This document shows, in pieces, positions 52,420-61,442 of a DNA stretch of 64,000 nucleotides. A program made the position numbers and the translations under genes. A model generated the notes under the pieces. That model searched no databases and was not told the DNA's origin. It saw only the letters and a list, made by a program, of their open reading frames with translations. Position 1 is the first letter of the stretch. Each line of letters begins with the position of its first letter. This DNA is from UBA9676 sp963741615 (lineage in GTDB: Bacteria > Actinomycetota > Actinomycetes > Streptosporangiales > Streptosporangiaceae): positions 1 to 64,000 of the forward strand of contig CAVUIU010000023.1 in assembly GCA_963741615.1 (NCBI GenBank). Direction: 5' to 3'.

Positions 52420-53073
52420 CTAGCGGATGAACCGGCGCAGAGCGCTCAGGGCACGCTCGGTGATCTCATCGACCGGCCCGGTGGCGTCGATACCGAGCAG
52501 GAGGCCCTCGTCGGCGTAGAACGAGACCAGCGGCGCGGTCTGCAGCTGGTACACCTCGATCCGGTGCCTGATCGTTTCCTCGCGGTCGTCGTCACGCTGG
52601 AACAGCTCGCCGCTGCAGTCGTCGCAGATGTCCGGCCTGGCCGGCGGGTCGAACGTCGCGTGCCACACCCGGCCGCACCGCCGGCAGGTGCGCCGGCCCG
52701 ACAGGCGGCGCACCACCTCGTCGTCGTCCACGACCAGTTCCAGCACCACGTCCAGCCTGGTGTCCCAGGCCGAGAGCATCTTCTTGAGCGTCTCGGCCTG
52801 CGGCACGGTGCGGGGGAAGCCGTCGAGCAGGAACCCCGAGCCGGTGTCGTCGTCGGCCAGCCGGTCGGTGACCATGGCGATGGTGACCTCGTCCGGGACG
52901 AGGTCACCACGCCCCATGTACGCCTGGGCGCGGCGGCCCAGGGCGGTGCCATGGCTGACGTTGTCGCGGAAGATATCACCTGTCGAGATCTTCGGGATGG
53001 ACAGGTGCGACGAGATGAACTGGGCCTGTGTCCCCTTGCCCGCACCGGGGGGGCCCACGAGGACGAGACGCAC
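52420..53073 (-). CDS. adk: Adenylate kinase (zinc-LID form)
   Basis: The 217-residue kinase balances AMP, ADP and ATP. The P-loop is GPPGAGKGTQAQ, the AMP site DGFPRTVPQAE, and the LID holds four cysteines (CRRCGRVWH...CDDC), the structural-zinc form. The GTG start overlaps the secY stop by one base (TAGTG), so the two are coupled. Confidence 0.97.
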   Translation of the reverse strand: MRLVLVGPPGAGKGTQAQFISSHLSIPKISTGDIFRDNVSHGTALGRRAQAYMGRGDLVPDEVTIAMVTDRLADDDTGSGFLLDGFPRTVPQAETLKKMLSAWDTRLDVVLELVVDDDEVVRRLSGRRTCRRCGRVWHATFDPPARPDICDDCSGELFQRDDDREETIRHRIEVYQLQTAPLVSFYADEGLLLGIDATGPVDEITERALSALRRFIR

Positions 53074-54383
53074 TACCGCAGGAAACCCTCGTAATTGCGC
53101 TGCTGGAGCTGGCTTTCGATCTGTTTCACCGTGTCCAGCCCGACACCCACCGCGATCAGGATGCTGGTACCGCCGAACGGGAAGTTCGAGGTCGCCCCCA
53201 CCAGCGCCAGCGCGATCATCGGGATGAGGGCGATGACACCGAGGTAGACCGAGCCCGGGGCGGTGAGCCGGGTGAGCACGTAGTTGAGGTATTCGGCGGT
53301 TGGCCGGCCTGGACGGATGCCGGGAATGAACCCGCCGTACTTCTTCATGTTGTCAGCGACTTCGGTGGGGTTGAAGGTGATCGCCACATAGAAATAGGTG
53401 AAGAAGATGATGAGCACGAAGAACGAGAGCATGTAGACCGCCGAATCACCCCTGACCATGTAGGTGTTGATCCAGCGGTACCAGCCCTGCGGGTCCTTCT
53501 GGTTCCCGAAGATGGTGCCGGCCAGCTGCGGGATATAGAGCAGCGACGAGGCGAAGATGACCGGGATGACGCCCGCCTGGTTGACCTTCAGCGGGATGTA
53601 CGTCGACGTCCCCCCGTACATCTTGCGCCCGACCATTCGTTTGGCGTACTGGACCGGGATGCGGCGCTGGGCCTGTTCCATGAAGACGACGAAGGCCACG
53701 ATGGCGATCCCGACCAGCAGCACGATCCCGAAGGTGAAGCCGCCCCGGCTCTTGTAGATGCCCTGCATCTCGCCCGGGATGACGGCGATGACCTGGGTGA
53801 AGATCAGGATGGACATCCCGTTGCCGACGCCGCGGTCGGTGATCAGCTCACCCAGCCACATGATGACCGCGGTGCCCGCCGTCATGCAGATCACCATCGT
53901 GCTGATGGTGAAGATGGAGTCGTTGGGAATCAGGGGCTGGGTGCAGACACCCTGGAACAGGTTGCCGGACCGGGCCAGCGCCACGATGCCGGTGGACTGG
54001 AGGATGGCCAGGCCGACGGTGAGATACCGGGTGTACTGGGTGATCCTGGCCTGCCCGGCCTGGCCCTCCTGCCGGAGCGTTTCCAGCTTGGGGATGACCA
54101 CGGCGAGCAGTTGCAGGATGATGCTGGCCGTGATGTACGGCATGATGCCGAGCGCGAACACCGACAGCTTGAACAGCGCCCCGCCGCTGAACAGGTTGAC
54201 CAGGGCGAAGACGCTGCCGCCGCTCTTGGATGCCAGCCCGACGCACTGGTGGACCGCCTTCTCCGAGATGCCCGGGGTGGGCAGCGCCGCCCCCAGCCGG
54301 AAGACAGCGATCATGAACACGGTGAAGAGCAGCTTCCGGCGCAGGTCTGGCGTCCGGAACGCCCGGAGGAACGCGGTCAGCAT
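53073..54383 (-). CDS. secY: Protein translocase subunit SecY
   Basis: SecY forms the protein-conducting channel. The 436-residue protein has ten predicted membrane segments and conserved loops (LGALTPGISEKAVHQ-like plug region, RIPVQYAKRMVGRKMYGG cytoplasmic loop, IPGIRPGRPTAEYL). It stands between rplO and adk, with a 213-base gap upstream that carries a pair of direct repeats. Confidence 0.98.
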   Translation of the reverse strand: MLTAFLRAFRTPDLRRKLLFTVFMIAVFRLGAALPTPGISEKAVHQCVGLASKSGGSVFALVNLFSGGALFKLSVFALGIMPYITASIILQLLAVVIPKLETLRQEGQAGQARITQYTRYLTVGLAILQSTGIVALARSGNLFQGVCTQPLIPNDSIFTISTMVICMTAGTAVIMWLGELITDRGVGNGMSILIFTQVIAVIPGEMQGIYKSRGGFTFGIVLLVGIAIVAFVVFMEQAQRRIPVQYAKRMVGRKMYGGTSTYIPLKVNQAGVIPVIFASSLLYIPQLAGTIFGNQKDPQGWYRWINTYMVRGDSAVYMLSFFVLIIFFTYFYVAITFNPTEVADNMKKYGGFIPGIRPGRPTAEYLNYVLTRLTAPGSVYLGVIALIPMIALALVGATSNFPFGGTSILIAVGVGLDTVKQIESQLQQRNYEGFLR

Positions 54384-54469
54384 GCGCCGTCCTCAGATCG
54401 ATGGGTCAACACATGGGCGCGGCACCCGCGCGGCGGGCAGCCGCCGCGGTGTGACCGCCGCAGTGTAAC

Positions 54470-54498
54470 GCGCTCGCTGCACTGTAACAGCCAGCCCG
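54470..54498 (-). promoter_or_regulatory. Direct repeat upstream of secY
   Basis: GCAGTGTAAC and GCACTGTAAC (+ strand) lie 19 bases apart, about two helical turns, some 90-115 bases before the secY start. On the minus strand each contains a TACANT-type hexamer, so they could be overlapping -10 elements or a regulator site. Confidence 0.3.
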
Positions 54499-54596
54499 CG
54501 GCGGGGGGACCAGCGCAAGCCGCCCGGAGAGCCAGGTCAGGCCCCCCGGGAGCGGCGCAAAGGTCGCTGCGGCCAGTCATCACTTTTGGCGGTTCC

Positions 54597-55091
54597 TCAG
54601 AGCTGCGTGACGGTTCCCCCGGCGGCGGTGATCTTCTCTTTCGCGGTGCCGGAGAAGGCGTGTGCGCTCACCCGCCAGGCTGCCCCGGCGTCGCCGTTGC
54701 CCAGCACCTTGACCGGCTCGCCGGCCCGGACCGCCCCCCGGGCGGCCAGGCTCTCGGGGGTGACGTCGCCGCCGTCGGGGTAGAGCTCGGTGAGCCGCCC
54801 GGTGTTGACGACCTGGTAGGGGGCCTTGAACCGCAGGTTGGAGAAGCCCTTCAGCTTCGGCACCCGGCGGTGCAGCGGCATCTGGCCGCCCTCGAAGGCC
54901 GCCGGCACCTGGCCGCGGGCCTTGGTCCCCTTGGTCCCCCGGCCCGCCGTCTTGCCCTTGGATGCCCCACCGCGGCCCACCCGGGTCCGCTCGGTGCGCG
55001 CACCGGGTGCCGGGCGCAGGTGGTGGATCTTCAGGCCGGCCCCGCTGCTACCGGTACCGTCGCCGCCGCGGCTCTTGCCCGCGCCTGCCAT
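54597..55091 (-). CDS. rplO: 50S ribosomal protein uL15
   Basis: The 164-residue protein has the Gly-rich KIHHLRPAPGARTERTRVGRGGASKGKTAGRGTKG region and PLHRRVPKLKGFSN, characteristic of uL15. The start ATG at 55091 is two bases after rpmD. Confidence 0.97.
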   Translation of the reverse strand: MAGAGKSRGGDGTGSSGAGLKIHHLRPAPGARTERTRVGRGGASKGKTAGRGTKGTKARGQVPAAFEGGQMPLHRRVPKLKGFSNLRFKAPYQVVNTGRLTELYPDGGDVTPESLAARGAVRAGEPVKVLGNGDAGAAWRVSAHAFSGTAKEKITAAGGTVTQL

Positions 55092-55093
55092 GG

Positions 55094-55276
55094 TCAGTCC
55101 ACCTCCTCGACGGTGACCAGATGGCGCACCGCCTGGATCATGCCCCGGAACTCGGGCCGGTCGTCCTTGACGACCACGTCACCGATCCGCTTCAGCCCGA
55201 GCGAGCGCAACGATGCGCGCTGCCTGGCCGTGCCGCCGATCCGCGACCTGGTCTGGGTTACCTTCAACTGTGCCAT
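55094..55276 (-). CDS. rpmD: 50S ribosomal protein uL30
   Basis: The 60-residue protein has LKVTQTRSRIGGTARQRASLRSLGLKRIGDVVV and ends VRHLVTVEEVD, matching uL30. The ATG at 55276 is 13 bases after rpsE. Confidence 0.97.
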   Translation of the reverse strand: MAQLKVTQTRSRIGGTARQRASLRSLGLKRIGDVVVKDDRPEFRGMIQAVRHLVTVEEVD

Positions 55277-55289
55277 CGCCTGCTCCCGG

Positions 55290-55904
55290 TCAGCTGTTGC
55301 CCGATGCGGCAGCGGCTGCCGCCGCGCGGGCGCGCAGCATCGCCGCGGGCGCCACGTCCTCGATCGGCAGCCCACGCCGGGCCGCGATCTCCTCCGGGCG
55401 GTTGAGGCTCTTCAGCGCGGCCACCGTCGCGTGCACCACATTGATCGGGTTCGACGATCCCAGCGACCGCGAGAGCACATCGTGCACGCCTGCGCACTCC
55501 AGCACGGCACGCACCGGGCCGCCGGCGATGACGCCGGTCCCGGGGCTGGCGGGCTTGAGCAGCACCACTCCGGCCGCCTCCTCCCCCTGCACCGTGTGCG
55601 GGATCGTGCCGCCGATGCGGGGGACCCGGAAGAAGTGCTTCTTGGCCGCCTCCACGCCTTTGGCGATCGCGGCGGGCACCTCCTTGGCCTTGCCGTAGCC
55701 CACGCCGACCATGCCGTTGCCGTCGCCCACGACGACCAGGGCGGTGAAGCTGAACCGCCGCCCGCCCTGCACCACCTTGGCCACGCGGTTGATGGTCACC
55801 ACCCGCTCCAGGTAGGCGGTGCCCTTGTCGGCCCCGCCCCGGCGGTCGTCACGGCGTTCCCGCCGCTCGCCGCCGCCGCTGCCGCGCCGCGGAGTCGCTG
55901 CCAT
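55290..55904 (-). CDS. rpsE: 30S ribosomal protein uS5
   Basis: The 204-residue protein has ERVVTINRVAKVVQGGRRFSFTALVVVGDGNGMVGVGYGKAKEVPAAI in pieces typical of uS5, and a Gly/Arg-rich N terminus (TPRRGSGGGERRERRDDRRGGA) longer than in E. coli. Confidence 0.97.
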   Translation of the reverse strand: MAATPRRGSGGGERRERRDDRRGGADKGTAYLERVVTINRVAKVVQGGRRFSFTALVVVGDGNGMVGVGYGKAKEVPAAIAKGVEAAKKHFFRVPRIGGTIPHTVQGEEAAGVVLLKPASPGTGVIAGGPVRAVLECAGVHDVLSRSLGSSNPINVVHATVAALKSLNRPEEIAARRGLPIEDVAPAAMLRARAAAAAAASGNS

Positions 55905-55941
55905 CAGATCGTCCTTCCAGTGTTAGCCCACGTGAACACGC

Positions 55942-56328
55942 TCACAGCGTCAGCCCGCCTTCCCTGGCGCCGTCTGCGAGCGCGGCGACGCGGCCGTGGT
56001 AGGCGTAGCCGCCCCGGTCGAACACCGCGGCGGTGACGCCGGCCTCCCGCGCACGGCGGGCCAGGAGCTCGCCCACCTGCCGCGCCCTGGCCGTCTTGTC
56101 GCCACCGGCGTCCCGGATGCCCGAATCCAGGGTAGACGCTGCCGCGAGCGTGCTGCCCGTGCCGTCATCGACCAGCTGGGCGAAGATGTGCCGGGCGGAC
56201 CGCTTGACGGCCAGCCGGGGGCGGGCCGCGGTGCCGGTCACCCTCTTGCGGACCCGCAGGTGCCGCCGCGCACGCAGGGATGTCCGCGCGGTGGTGTGCC
56301 CGCGTCCCCTGGTCCTGGTTGCAGTCAT
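55942..56328 (-). CDS. rplR: 50S ribosomal protein uL18
   Basis: The 128-residue protein has RRHLRVRKRVTGTAARPRLAVKRSARHIFAQLVDD and VGELLARRAREAGVTAAVFDRGGYAYHGRV, signatures of uL18 (5S rRNA binding). It lies three bases after rplF. Confidence 0.97.
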   Translation of the reverse strand: MTATRTRGRGHTTARTSLRARRHLRVRKRVTGTAARPRLAVKRSARHIFAQLVDDGTGSTLAAASTLDSGIRDAGGDKTARARQVGELLARRAREAGVTAAVFDRGGYAYHGRVAALADGAREGGLTL

Positions 56329-56331
56329 GTC

Positions 56332-56868
56332 TTACTTCCCAGCCTTCCCGACCTTGCGGCGGATCTGCTCGCCCTGGTAACGCAGGCCCTTGCCCTTGTA
56401 CGGGTCAGGCTTGCGGAGCTTGCGGATGTTGGCGGCGACCTCGCCCACCTGCTGCTTGTCGATTCCCTCGACCACCAACCTGGTGGGGGTCTCGACCCGC
56501 AGGGTGATCCCTTCGGGCGGGCTGACGGTCACCGGGTGGCTGAAGCCGAGGGAGAACTCCAGGTTCTCGCCCCTGGCCTGGACCCGGTAGCCCACGCCGA
56601 CGATTTCCAGGGTCTTGCGGTAGCCCTCGGTCACCCCGGTCACCATGTTCGCGACCAGCGTCCGGGACAGGCCGTGCAGCGCCCGTACGCTGCCCTCGTC
56701 GTTGGGCCTGGTCACGGTGACCACCCCATCGCTCTGGGACACCTCGATGGGCTCTTTCACCTCGAGCGAGAGCCGCCCCTTGGGCCCGGTGACGGTGACC
56801 TCACGGCCGTCGATGGTGACGTCGACACCGCTGGGGATCGTCACGGGCATGCGTCCGATACGTGACAT
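56332..56868 (-). CDS. rplF: 50S ribosomal protein uL6
   Basis: The 178-residue protein begins MSRIGRMPVTIPSGVDVTIDG and has LRKPDPYKGKGLRYQGEQIRRKVGK near the end, canonical for uL6. The start at 56868 is chosen by homology; the frame extends 16 codons upstream. Confidence 0.98.
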   Translation of the reverse strand: MSRIGRMPVTIPSGVDVTIDGREVTVTGPKGRLSLEVKEPIEVSQSDGVVTVTRPNDEGSVRALHGLSRTLVANMVTGVTEGYRKTLEIVGVGYRVQARGENLEFSLGFSHPVTVSPPEGITLRVETPTRLVVEGIDKQQVGEVAANIRKLRKPDPYKGKGLRYQGEQIRRKVGKAGK

Positions 56869-56878
56869 CGCCGTCTCC

Positions 56879-57277
56879 TCACCAGACGTAGGCGAGGACT
56901 TCCCCGCCCACGCCACGCCTGACCGCCTGCCTGTCGGTCAACAGGCCACCCGAGGTGGAGATGATGGCGATGCCCAGCCCCCCGAGCACCCGCGGCAGGT
57001 TGTCCTTCTTCGCGTACACGCGCAGTCCGGGCTTGGACACCCGCTTGAGGCCGGCGATCGACCGCTCACGGGTCGGCCCGTACTTGAGCATGATCACGAG
57101 GTTCTTGCCGACCTCGGCATCCTCCACGCGCCAGCCGGCGATGTAGCCCTGCTCCTGGAGGATCTCCGCGATGTGAATCTTGATCGTGGAGCAGGGCATG
57201 CCCACCGTGTCGTGGTATGCCGAGTTGGCATTGCGCAGACGGGTCAGCATGTCTGCGATCGGGTCGGTCATCGTCAT
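56879..57277 (-). CDS. rpsH: 30S ribosomal protein uS8
   Basis: The 132-residue protein has MTDPIADMLTRLRNANSAYHDTVGMP and ends GGLLTDRQAVRRGVGGEVLAYVW, canonical for uS8. A 131-base gap with a CCCGGG-type hairpin separates it from rpsN. Confidence 0.98.
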   Translation of the reverse strand: MTMTDPIADMLTRLRNANSAYHDTVGMPCSTIKIHIAEILQEQGYIAGWRVEDAEVGKNLVIMLKYGPTRERSIAGLKRVSKPGLRVYAKKDNLPRVLGGLGIAIISTSGGLLTDRQAVRRGVGGEVLAYVW

Positions 57278-57335
57278 GGCCTGGTGGCCCTCCTCACCGC
57301 GGTTTCCCTGCGGACCTGCGGTGTTTTCGGTCGTT

Positions 57336-57356
57336 GCCCGGGTTTGCCGCCCGGGC
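57336..57356 (-). other. Small GC-rich hairpin between rpsN and rpsH
   Basis: GCCCGGG and CCCGGGC arms flank a seven-base loop in the 131-base gap between rpsN and rpsH. The role is unknown; in this GC-rich sequence short stems like this are common. Confidence 0.35.
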
Positions 57357-57408
57357 GGGTTGTGCTAACTGTCGTGTGCGCCCCTGGCCGTGCGGCCGCG
57401 GGCGCCTG

Positions 57409-57594
57409 TTACCAGCTGGACTTGGTGATGCCGGGCAGCTCACCGCGGTGGGCCATGGACCGGAAACAGATCCGGCACAGCCCGAACCTGCGGTACACCG
57501 CCCGCGGGCGCCCGCACCGCGAGCACCGGCTGTACCCGCGCACCTTGAACTTCGGCGTGCGGTTCGCCTTGACGACGAGTCCCTTCTTCGCCAC
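57409..57594 (-). CDS. rpsN: 30S ribosomal protein uS14, type Z (zinc-binding)
   Basis: The 61-residue protein has RCSRCGRPRAVYRRFGLCRICFR, with two CxxC pairs forming a zinc ribbon, and ends ELPGITKSSW. The GTG start at 57594 has AAGGAGAG nine bases upstream, at the end of rplE. Confidence 0.97.
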   Translation of the reverse strand: MAKKGLVVKANRTPKFKVRGYSRCSRCGRPRAVYRRFGLCRICFRSMAHRGELPGITKSSW

Positions 57595-57599
57595 TTTGG

Positions 57600-58184
57600 T
57601 CAGCTCTCCTTGAACGGGAATCCGAGCCGGCGCAGCAGCGAACGGCCCTCGGCATCGGTGGTAGCGGTCGTGACCACGGTCACGTCCATCCCGCGCTGGC
57701 GGTCCACCTGGTCTGGGTTGATCTCGTGGAACATCAGTTGCTCCGTGAGGCCGAAGGTGTAGTTCCCGCGGCCGTCGAACTGCCGGTCGTTCAGACCCCG
57801 GAAGTCGCGGATCCTGGGCAGTGCCAGCGTGAGCAGCCGGTCGAGGAACTCCCACATCCGGTCACCCCGCAGCGTCACGTGCGCGCCGATCGGCATGCCC
57901 TCGCGGAGCTTGAACTGGGCGATCGACTTCCTCGCCCGGGCCACGGCCGGCTTCTGGCCGGTGATGATGGCCAGGTCCTTCACCGCGCCCTCGATGAGCT
58001 TGGCGTCCCGGGCCGCCTCGCCGACCCCCATGTTGACCGCGATCTTGGCCAGGCCGGGGATCTGCATGACGTTGGCGTAGCCGAACTCCTCCCGGAGCGC
58101 GGGCGCGATCTCCGCCTGGTAGCGCTCCTTCAGGCGCGGCCGGACCCGCTCGGCGGCCGTCTTCTCTGCCGTTGGTGCTGTCAT
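57600..58184 (-). CDS. rplE: 50S ribosomal protein uL5
   Basis: The 194-residue protein has NVMQIPGLAKIAVNMGVGEA, GQKPAVARARKSIAQFKLREGMPIG and RDFRGLNDRQFDGRGNYTFGLTEQ, canonical for uL5. Its ATG shares one base with the rplX stop (TGATG). Confidence 0.98.
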   Translation of the reverse strand: MTAPTAEKTAAERVRPRLKERYQAEIAPALREEFGYANVMQIPGLAKIAVNMGVGEAARDAKLIEGAVKDLAIITGQKPAVARARKSIAQFKLREGMPIGAHVTLRGDRMWEFLDRLLTLALPRIRDFRGLNDRQFDGRGNYTFGLTEQLMFHEINPDQVDRQRGMDVTVVTTATTDAEGRSLLRRLGFPFKES

Positions 58185-58551
58185 CAGATGTCCTTACCGC
58201 CCGGGCGCGAGATCCGGACCTTGGTCTGGCTGCCGTCGTTCTCGTCGAACCGGTAGCCGGCCCGGCCGGCTTCTTCGTCTCCGGGTTGACCAGGGCGACG
58301 TTGCTCACGTGGATCGGCGCTTCCTGGGTCACGATGCCGCCCTCCTTGGCGCCCCGCGCGCCCTGGAAGTTGACCTTCGTGTTCTTCCGGATGACGTTGA
58401 CGCCCTGGACCAGCACCCGCTGCCGGGACGGGTAGGCGACAATGACCTTGCCTTCCCGGCCACGGTCGCGGCCTGCCAGCACCACCACGGTGTCGCCCTT
58501 CTTGATCTTCATCCCGGCCGGCTTGCGGCCGGCCTTCGCCTGCTTCGCCAT
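58184..58551 (-). CDS. rplX: 50S ribosomal protein uL24, frameshifted in this sequence
   Basis: The N part reads MKIKKGDTVVVLAGRDRGREGKV and continues to VALVNPETKKPAG; the expected end, AGYRFDENDGSQTKVRISRPGGKDI, is in another frame. One base, probably a C or G, is missing in the GC run at about 58261-58266. Restoring it gives KKPARAGYRFDE and the stop at 58184. The ATG at 58551 shares one base with the rplN stop and adds 13 residues to the usual start at 58512. uL24 is essential or nearly so, so a sequencing error is the likely cause. Confidence 0.9.
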
Positions 58552-58919
58552 CACAGCACCTCCGGCGCGAGCGAGATGATCCGCATGAACCGCTTCTCGC
58601 GCAGTTCACGGCCGACCGGACCGAAGATGCGGGTCCCGCGCGGGTCACCGCCATCGCGGATGAGGACGGCCGCGTTCTCGTCGAAGCGGATGTAGGAGCC
58701 GTCACCCCGGCGGCGTTCCTTGCGGGTGCGCACCACCACCGCCTTGACCACATCGCCCTTGCGCACCCCGGCACCGGGAAGGGCGTCCTTCACCGTTGCC
58801 ACGATGACGTCGCCGATGCCCGCGTATCGCCGACCGGAGCCGCCGAGCACCCGGATGCACAAAAGCTCTTTGGCTCCGGTGTTGTCGGCGACCTTGAGCC
58901 GCGACTCCTGCTGGATCAC
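58551..58919 (-). CDS. rplN: 50S ribosomal protein uL14
   Basis: The 122-residue protein has MIQQESRLKVADNTGAKELLCIRVLGGSGRRYAGIGD in its expected pieces and ends with REKRFMRIISLAPEVL, canonical for uL14. A 94-base gap separates it from rpsQ. Confidence 0.98.
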   Translation of the reverse strand: MIQQESRLKVADNTGAKELLCIRVLGGSGRRYAGIGDVIVATVKDALPGAGVRKGDVVKAVVVRTRKERRRGDGSYIRFDENAAVLIRDGGDPRGTRIFGPVGRELREKRFMRIISLAPEVL

Positions 58920-59013
58920 GTCAACTCCTGCTTCCTGACGCCGGCCTGCGCGGGCCCGGCGGGTTCTGGGTGGTTCTCGCGTGGGTGGCCCGTGCTGTCC
59001 TGGCCGTGCTTGC

Positions 59014-59292
59014 TTACTTGGCCTTCTCCAGGATCTCGGCGACCCGCCAGCGCTTGGTCGATGACAGCGGCCGGGTCTCCATCAGCCGGACGCGGTCACC
59101 GACGCCGCAGGCGTTCTCGCCGTCGTGCGCCTTGTACTTCTTGGTGCGGCGGATGACCTTGCCGTACTTGGGGTGCTTCACGCGGTCCTCGACGACGACC
59201 ACGACGGTCTTGTCCATCTTGTCGCTGACGACGTAACCCTCGCGGACCTTGCGGTAGCCGCGGGCGGGCGCGTCGCCCTGCTCGTCACTCAC
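59014..59292 (-). CDS. rpsQ: 30S ribosomal protein uS17
   Basis: The 92-residue protein has REGYVVSDKMDKTVVVVVEDRVKHPKYGKVIRRTKKYKAHD and ends WRVAEILEKAK, canonical for uS17. The GTG start overlaps the rpmC end by eight bases. Confidence 0.97.
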   Translation of the reverse strand: MSDEQGDAPARGYRKVREGYVVSDKMDKTVVVVVEDRVKHPKYGKVIRRTKKYKAHDGENACGVGDRVRLMETRPLSSTKRWRVAEILEKAK

Positions 59293-59524
59293 TGTCTTCC
59301 GTCTCCTCGGCGATGGTCACGATGCCGAGCTCACGCTCGCGCTTCACCGTGTAGATGCGGGCGATCTCCTTGCGGACGGCACGCAGCCGCCCGTGGCTCT
59401 CCAGCTGGCCGGTTGCGGCCTGGAAGCGGAGATTGAACAGTTCGGTCTTCGCCTCCGCGAGCTTGCTGTCGAGCTCTTCCTCGGTCGAACTCCGCAGGTC
59501 GTCGGCGACCAGGCCCTTCGCCAT
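59285..59524 (-). CDS. rpmC: 50S ribosomal protein uL29
   Basis: The 79-residue protein has EELDSKLAEAKTELFNLRFQAATGQLESHGRLRAVRKEIARI, the uL29 coiled-coil pattern. The ATG at 59524 shares one base with the rplP stop (TGATG). Confidence 0.97.
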   Translation of the reverse strand: MAKGLVADDLRSSTEEELDSKLAEAKTELFNLRFQAATGQLESHGRLRAVRKEIARIYTVKRERELGIVTIAEETEDSE

Positions 59525-59943
59525 CACGCCTCACCCACTTCACGTCTCACGAATTTGCACTTCATCGGCAGTTTGTGCATGGCACGGCGGAGCGCCTCCC
59601 TGGCCACGGGCTCGGTCACCCCGGACAGCTCGAACATGACCCGGCCGGGCTTGACGTTGGCGATCCACCATTCCGGCGAGCCCTTGCCGGAGCCCATCCG
59701 GGTCTCGGCGGGCTTCTTGGTGAGCGGCCGGTCGGGGTAGATGGTGATCCACACCTTCCCGCCACGGCGGATGTGCCGGGTCATCGCGATCCGGGCGGCC
59801 TCGATCTGGCGGTTGGTCACGTAGGCGTGCTCCAGTGCCTGGATGCCGTACTCGCCGAACGCCACCCGGGTACCGCCCTTGGCGGCACCGTGCCGGTCCG
59901 GCCGGTGCTGCTTGCGGTGCGCAGTCCTGCGCGGGATGAGCAT
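59524..59943 (-). CDS. rplP: 50S ribosomal protein uL16
   Basis: The 139-residue protein has MLIPRRTAHRKQHRPDRHGAAKGGT and RMGSGKGSPEWWIANVKPGRVMFELSGV, canonical for uL16. It starts three bases after rpsC. Confidence 0.98.
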   Translation of the reverse strand: MLIPRRTAHRKQHRPDRHGAAKGGTRVAFGEYGIQALEHAYVTNRQIEAARIAMTRHIRRGGKVWITIYPDRPLTKKPAETRMGSGKGSPEWWIANVKPGRVMFELSGVTEPVAREALRRAMHKLPMKCKFVRREVGEA

Positions 59944-59946
59944 GCC

Positions 59947-60755
<809 letters not shown>

Positions 60756-60756
<1 letters not shown>

Positions 60757-61106
60757 TAGCGGGACCTCCCCTTGGGTTCGTCCGAGACGATGACTGTGAT
60801 GTGGCTGGTCCGCTTGTTGATCCGGTAACCGCGGCCCTGGGCGCGGGGCCGGAACCGCGGGAGGGTGGGTCCTTCGTCCACCCACGCGCGGCTCACCACC
60901 AGCGAGCCCGCGTCGAGCTGCTGGTTCTGGCCCGCGTTCGCGATGGCGCTCGCCAGCACCTTGCCGACCGGGTCACTCGCCGACTGGGGTGCGAACGTAA
61001 GGACCGCCTGCGCCTCATCGGCGGGCATGCCGCGGATGAGGTCCACCACCCGGCGGGCCTTGCGCGGGGTGACGCGGACATACCGCGCCATTGCCCTAGC
61101 CTCCAT
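60756..61106 (-). CDS. rplV: 50S ribosomal protein uL22
   Basis: The 116-residue protein has ARYVRVTPRKARRVVDLIRGMPADEAQAVL and RINKRTSHITVIVSD, canonical for uL22. ATG 61106 (MEARAMARY) matches the streptomycete start; ATG 61091 with GGAGG eight bases upstream is an alternative. Confidence 0.98.
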
Positions 61107-61151
61107 CGCTTCTTCTCCGTCTCTTTGTCACTCTGTCTGCGCTGACCCGGC

Positions 61152-61430
61152 CTAACGCCGGCTGCGGCGGTCGTCCCTGACATGGCTGCGGAACGTCCGG
61201 GTGGGCGCGAACTCACCGAGCTTGTGGCCGACCATCGCCTCGGTGATGAAAACCGGCACATGCTTGCGGCCGTCGTGGACCGCGATGGTGTGGCCGAGCA
61301 TCGCCGGAACGATCATGGAGCGGCGTGACCACGTCTTGATCACATTCCTGGTGCCCTTGTCGTTCTGGACGTCCACCTTCTTGATCAGGTGGTCGTCGAC
61401 GAAGGGGCCTTTCTTGAGACTACGAGGCAT
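61152..61430 (-). CDS. rpsS: 30S ribosomal protein uS19
   Basis: The 92-residue protein has MPRSLKKGPFVDDHLIKKV and GHKLGEFAPTRTFRSHV, canonical for uS19. It follows rplB by 12 bases. Confidence 0.98.
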   Translation of the reverse strand: MPRSLKKGPFVDDHLIKKVDVQNDKGTRNVIKTWSRRSMIVPAMLGHTIAVHDGRKHVPVFITEAMVGHKLGEFAPTRTFRSHVRDDRRSRR

Positions 61431-61442
61431 CGTGAGGTGCTC

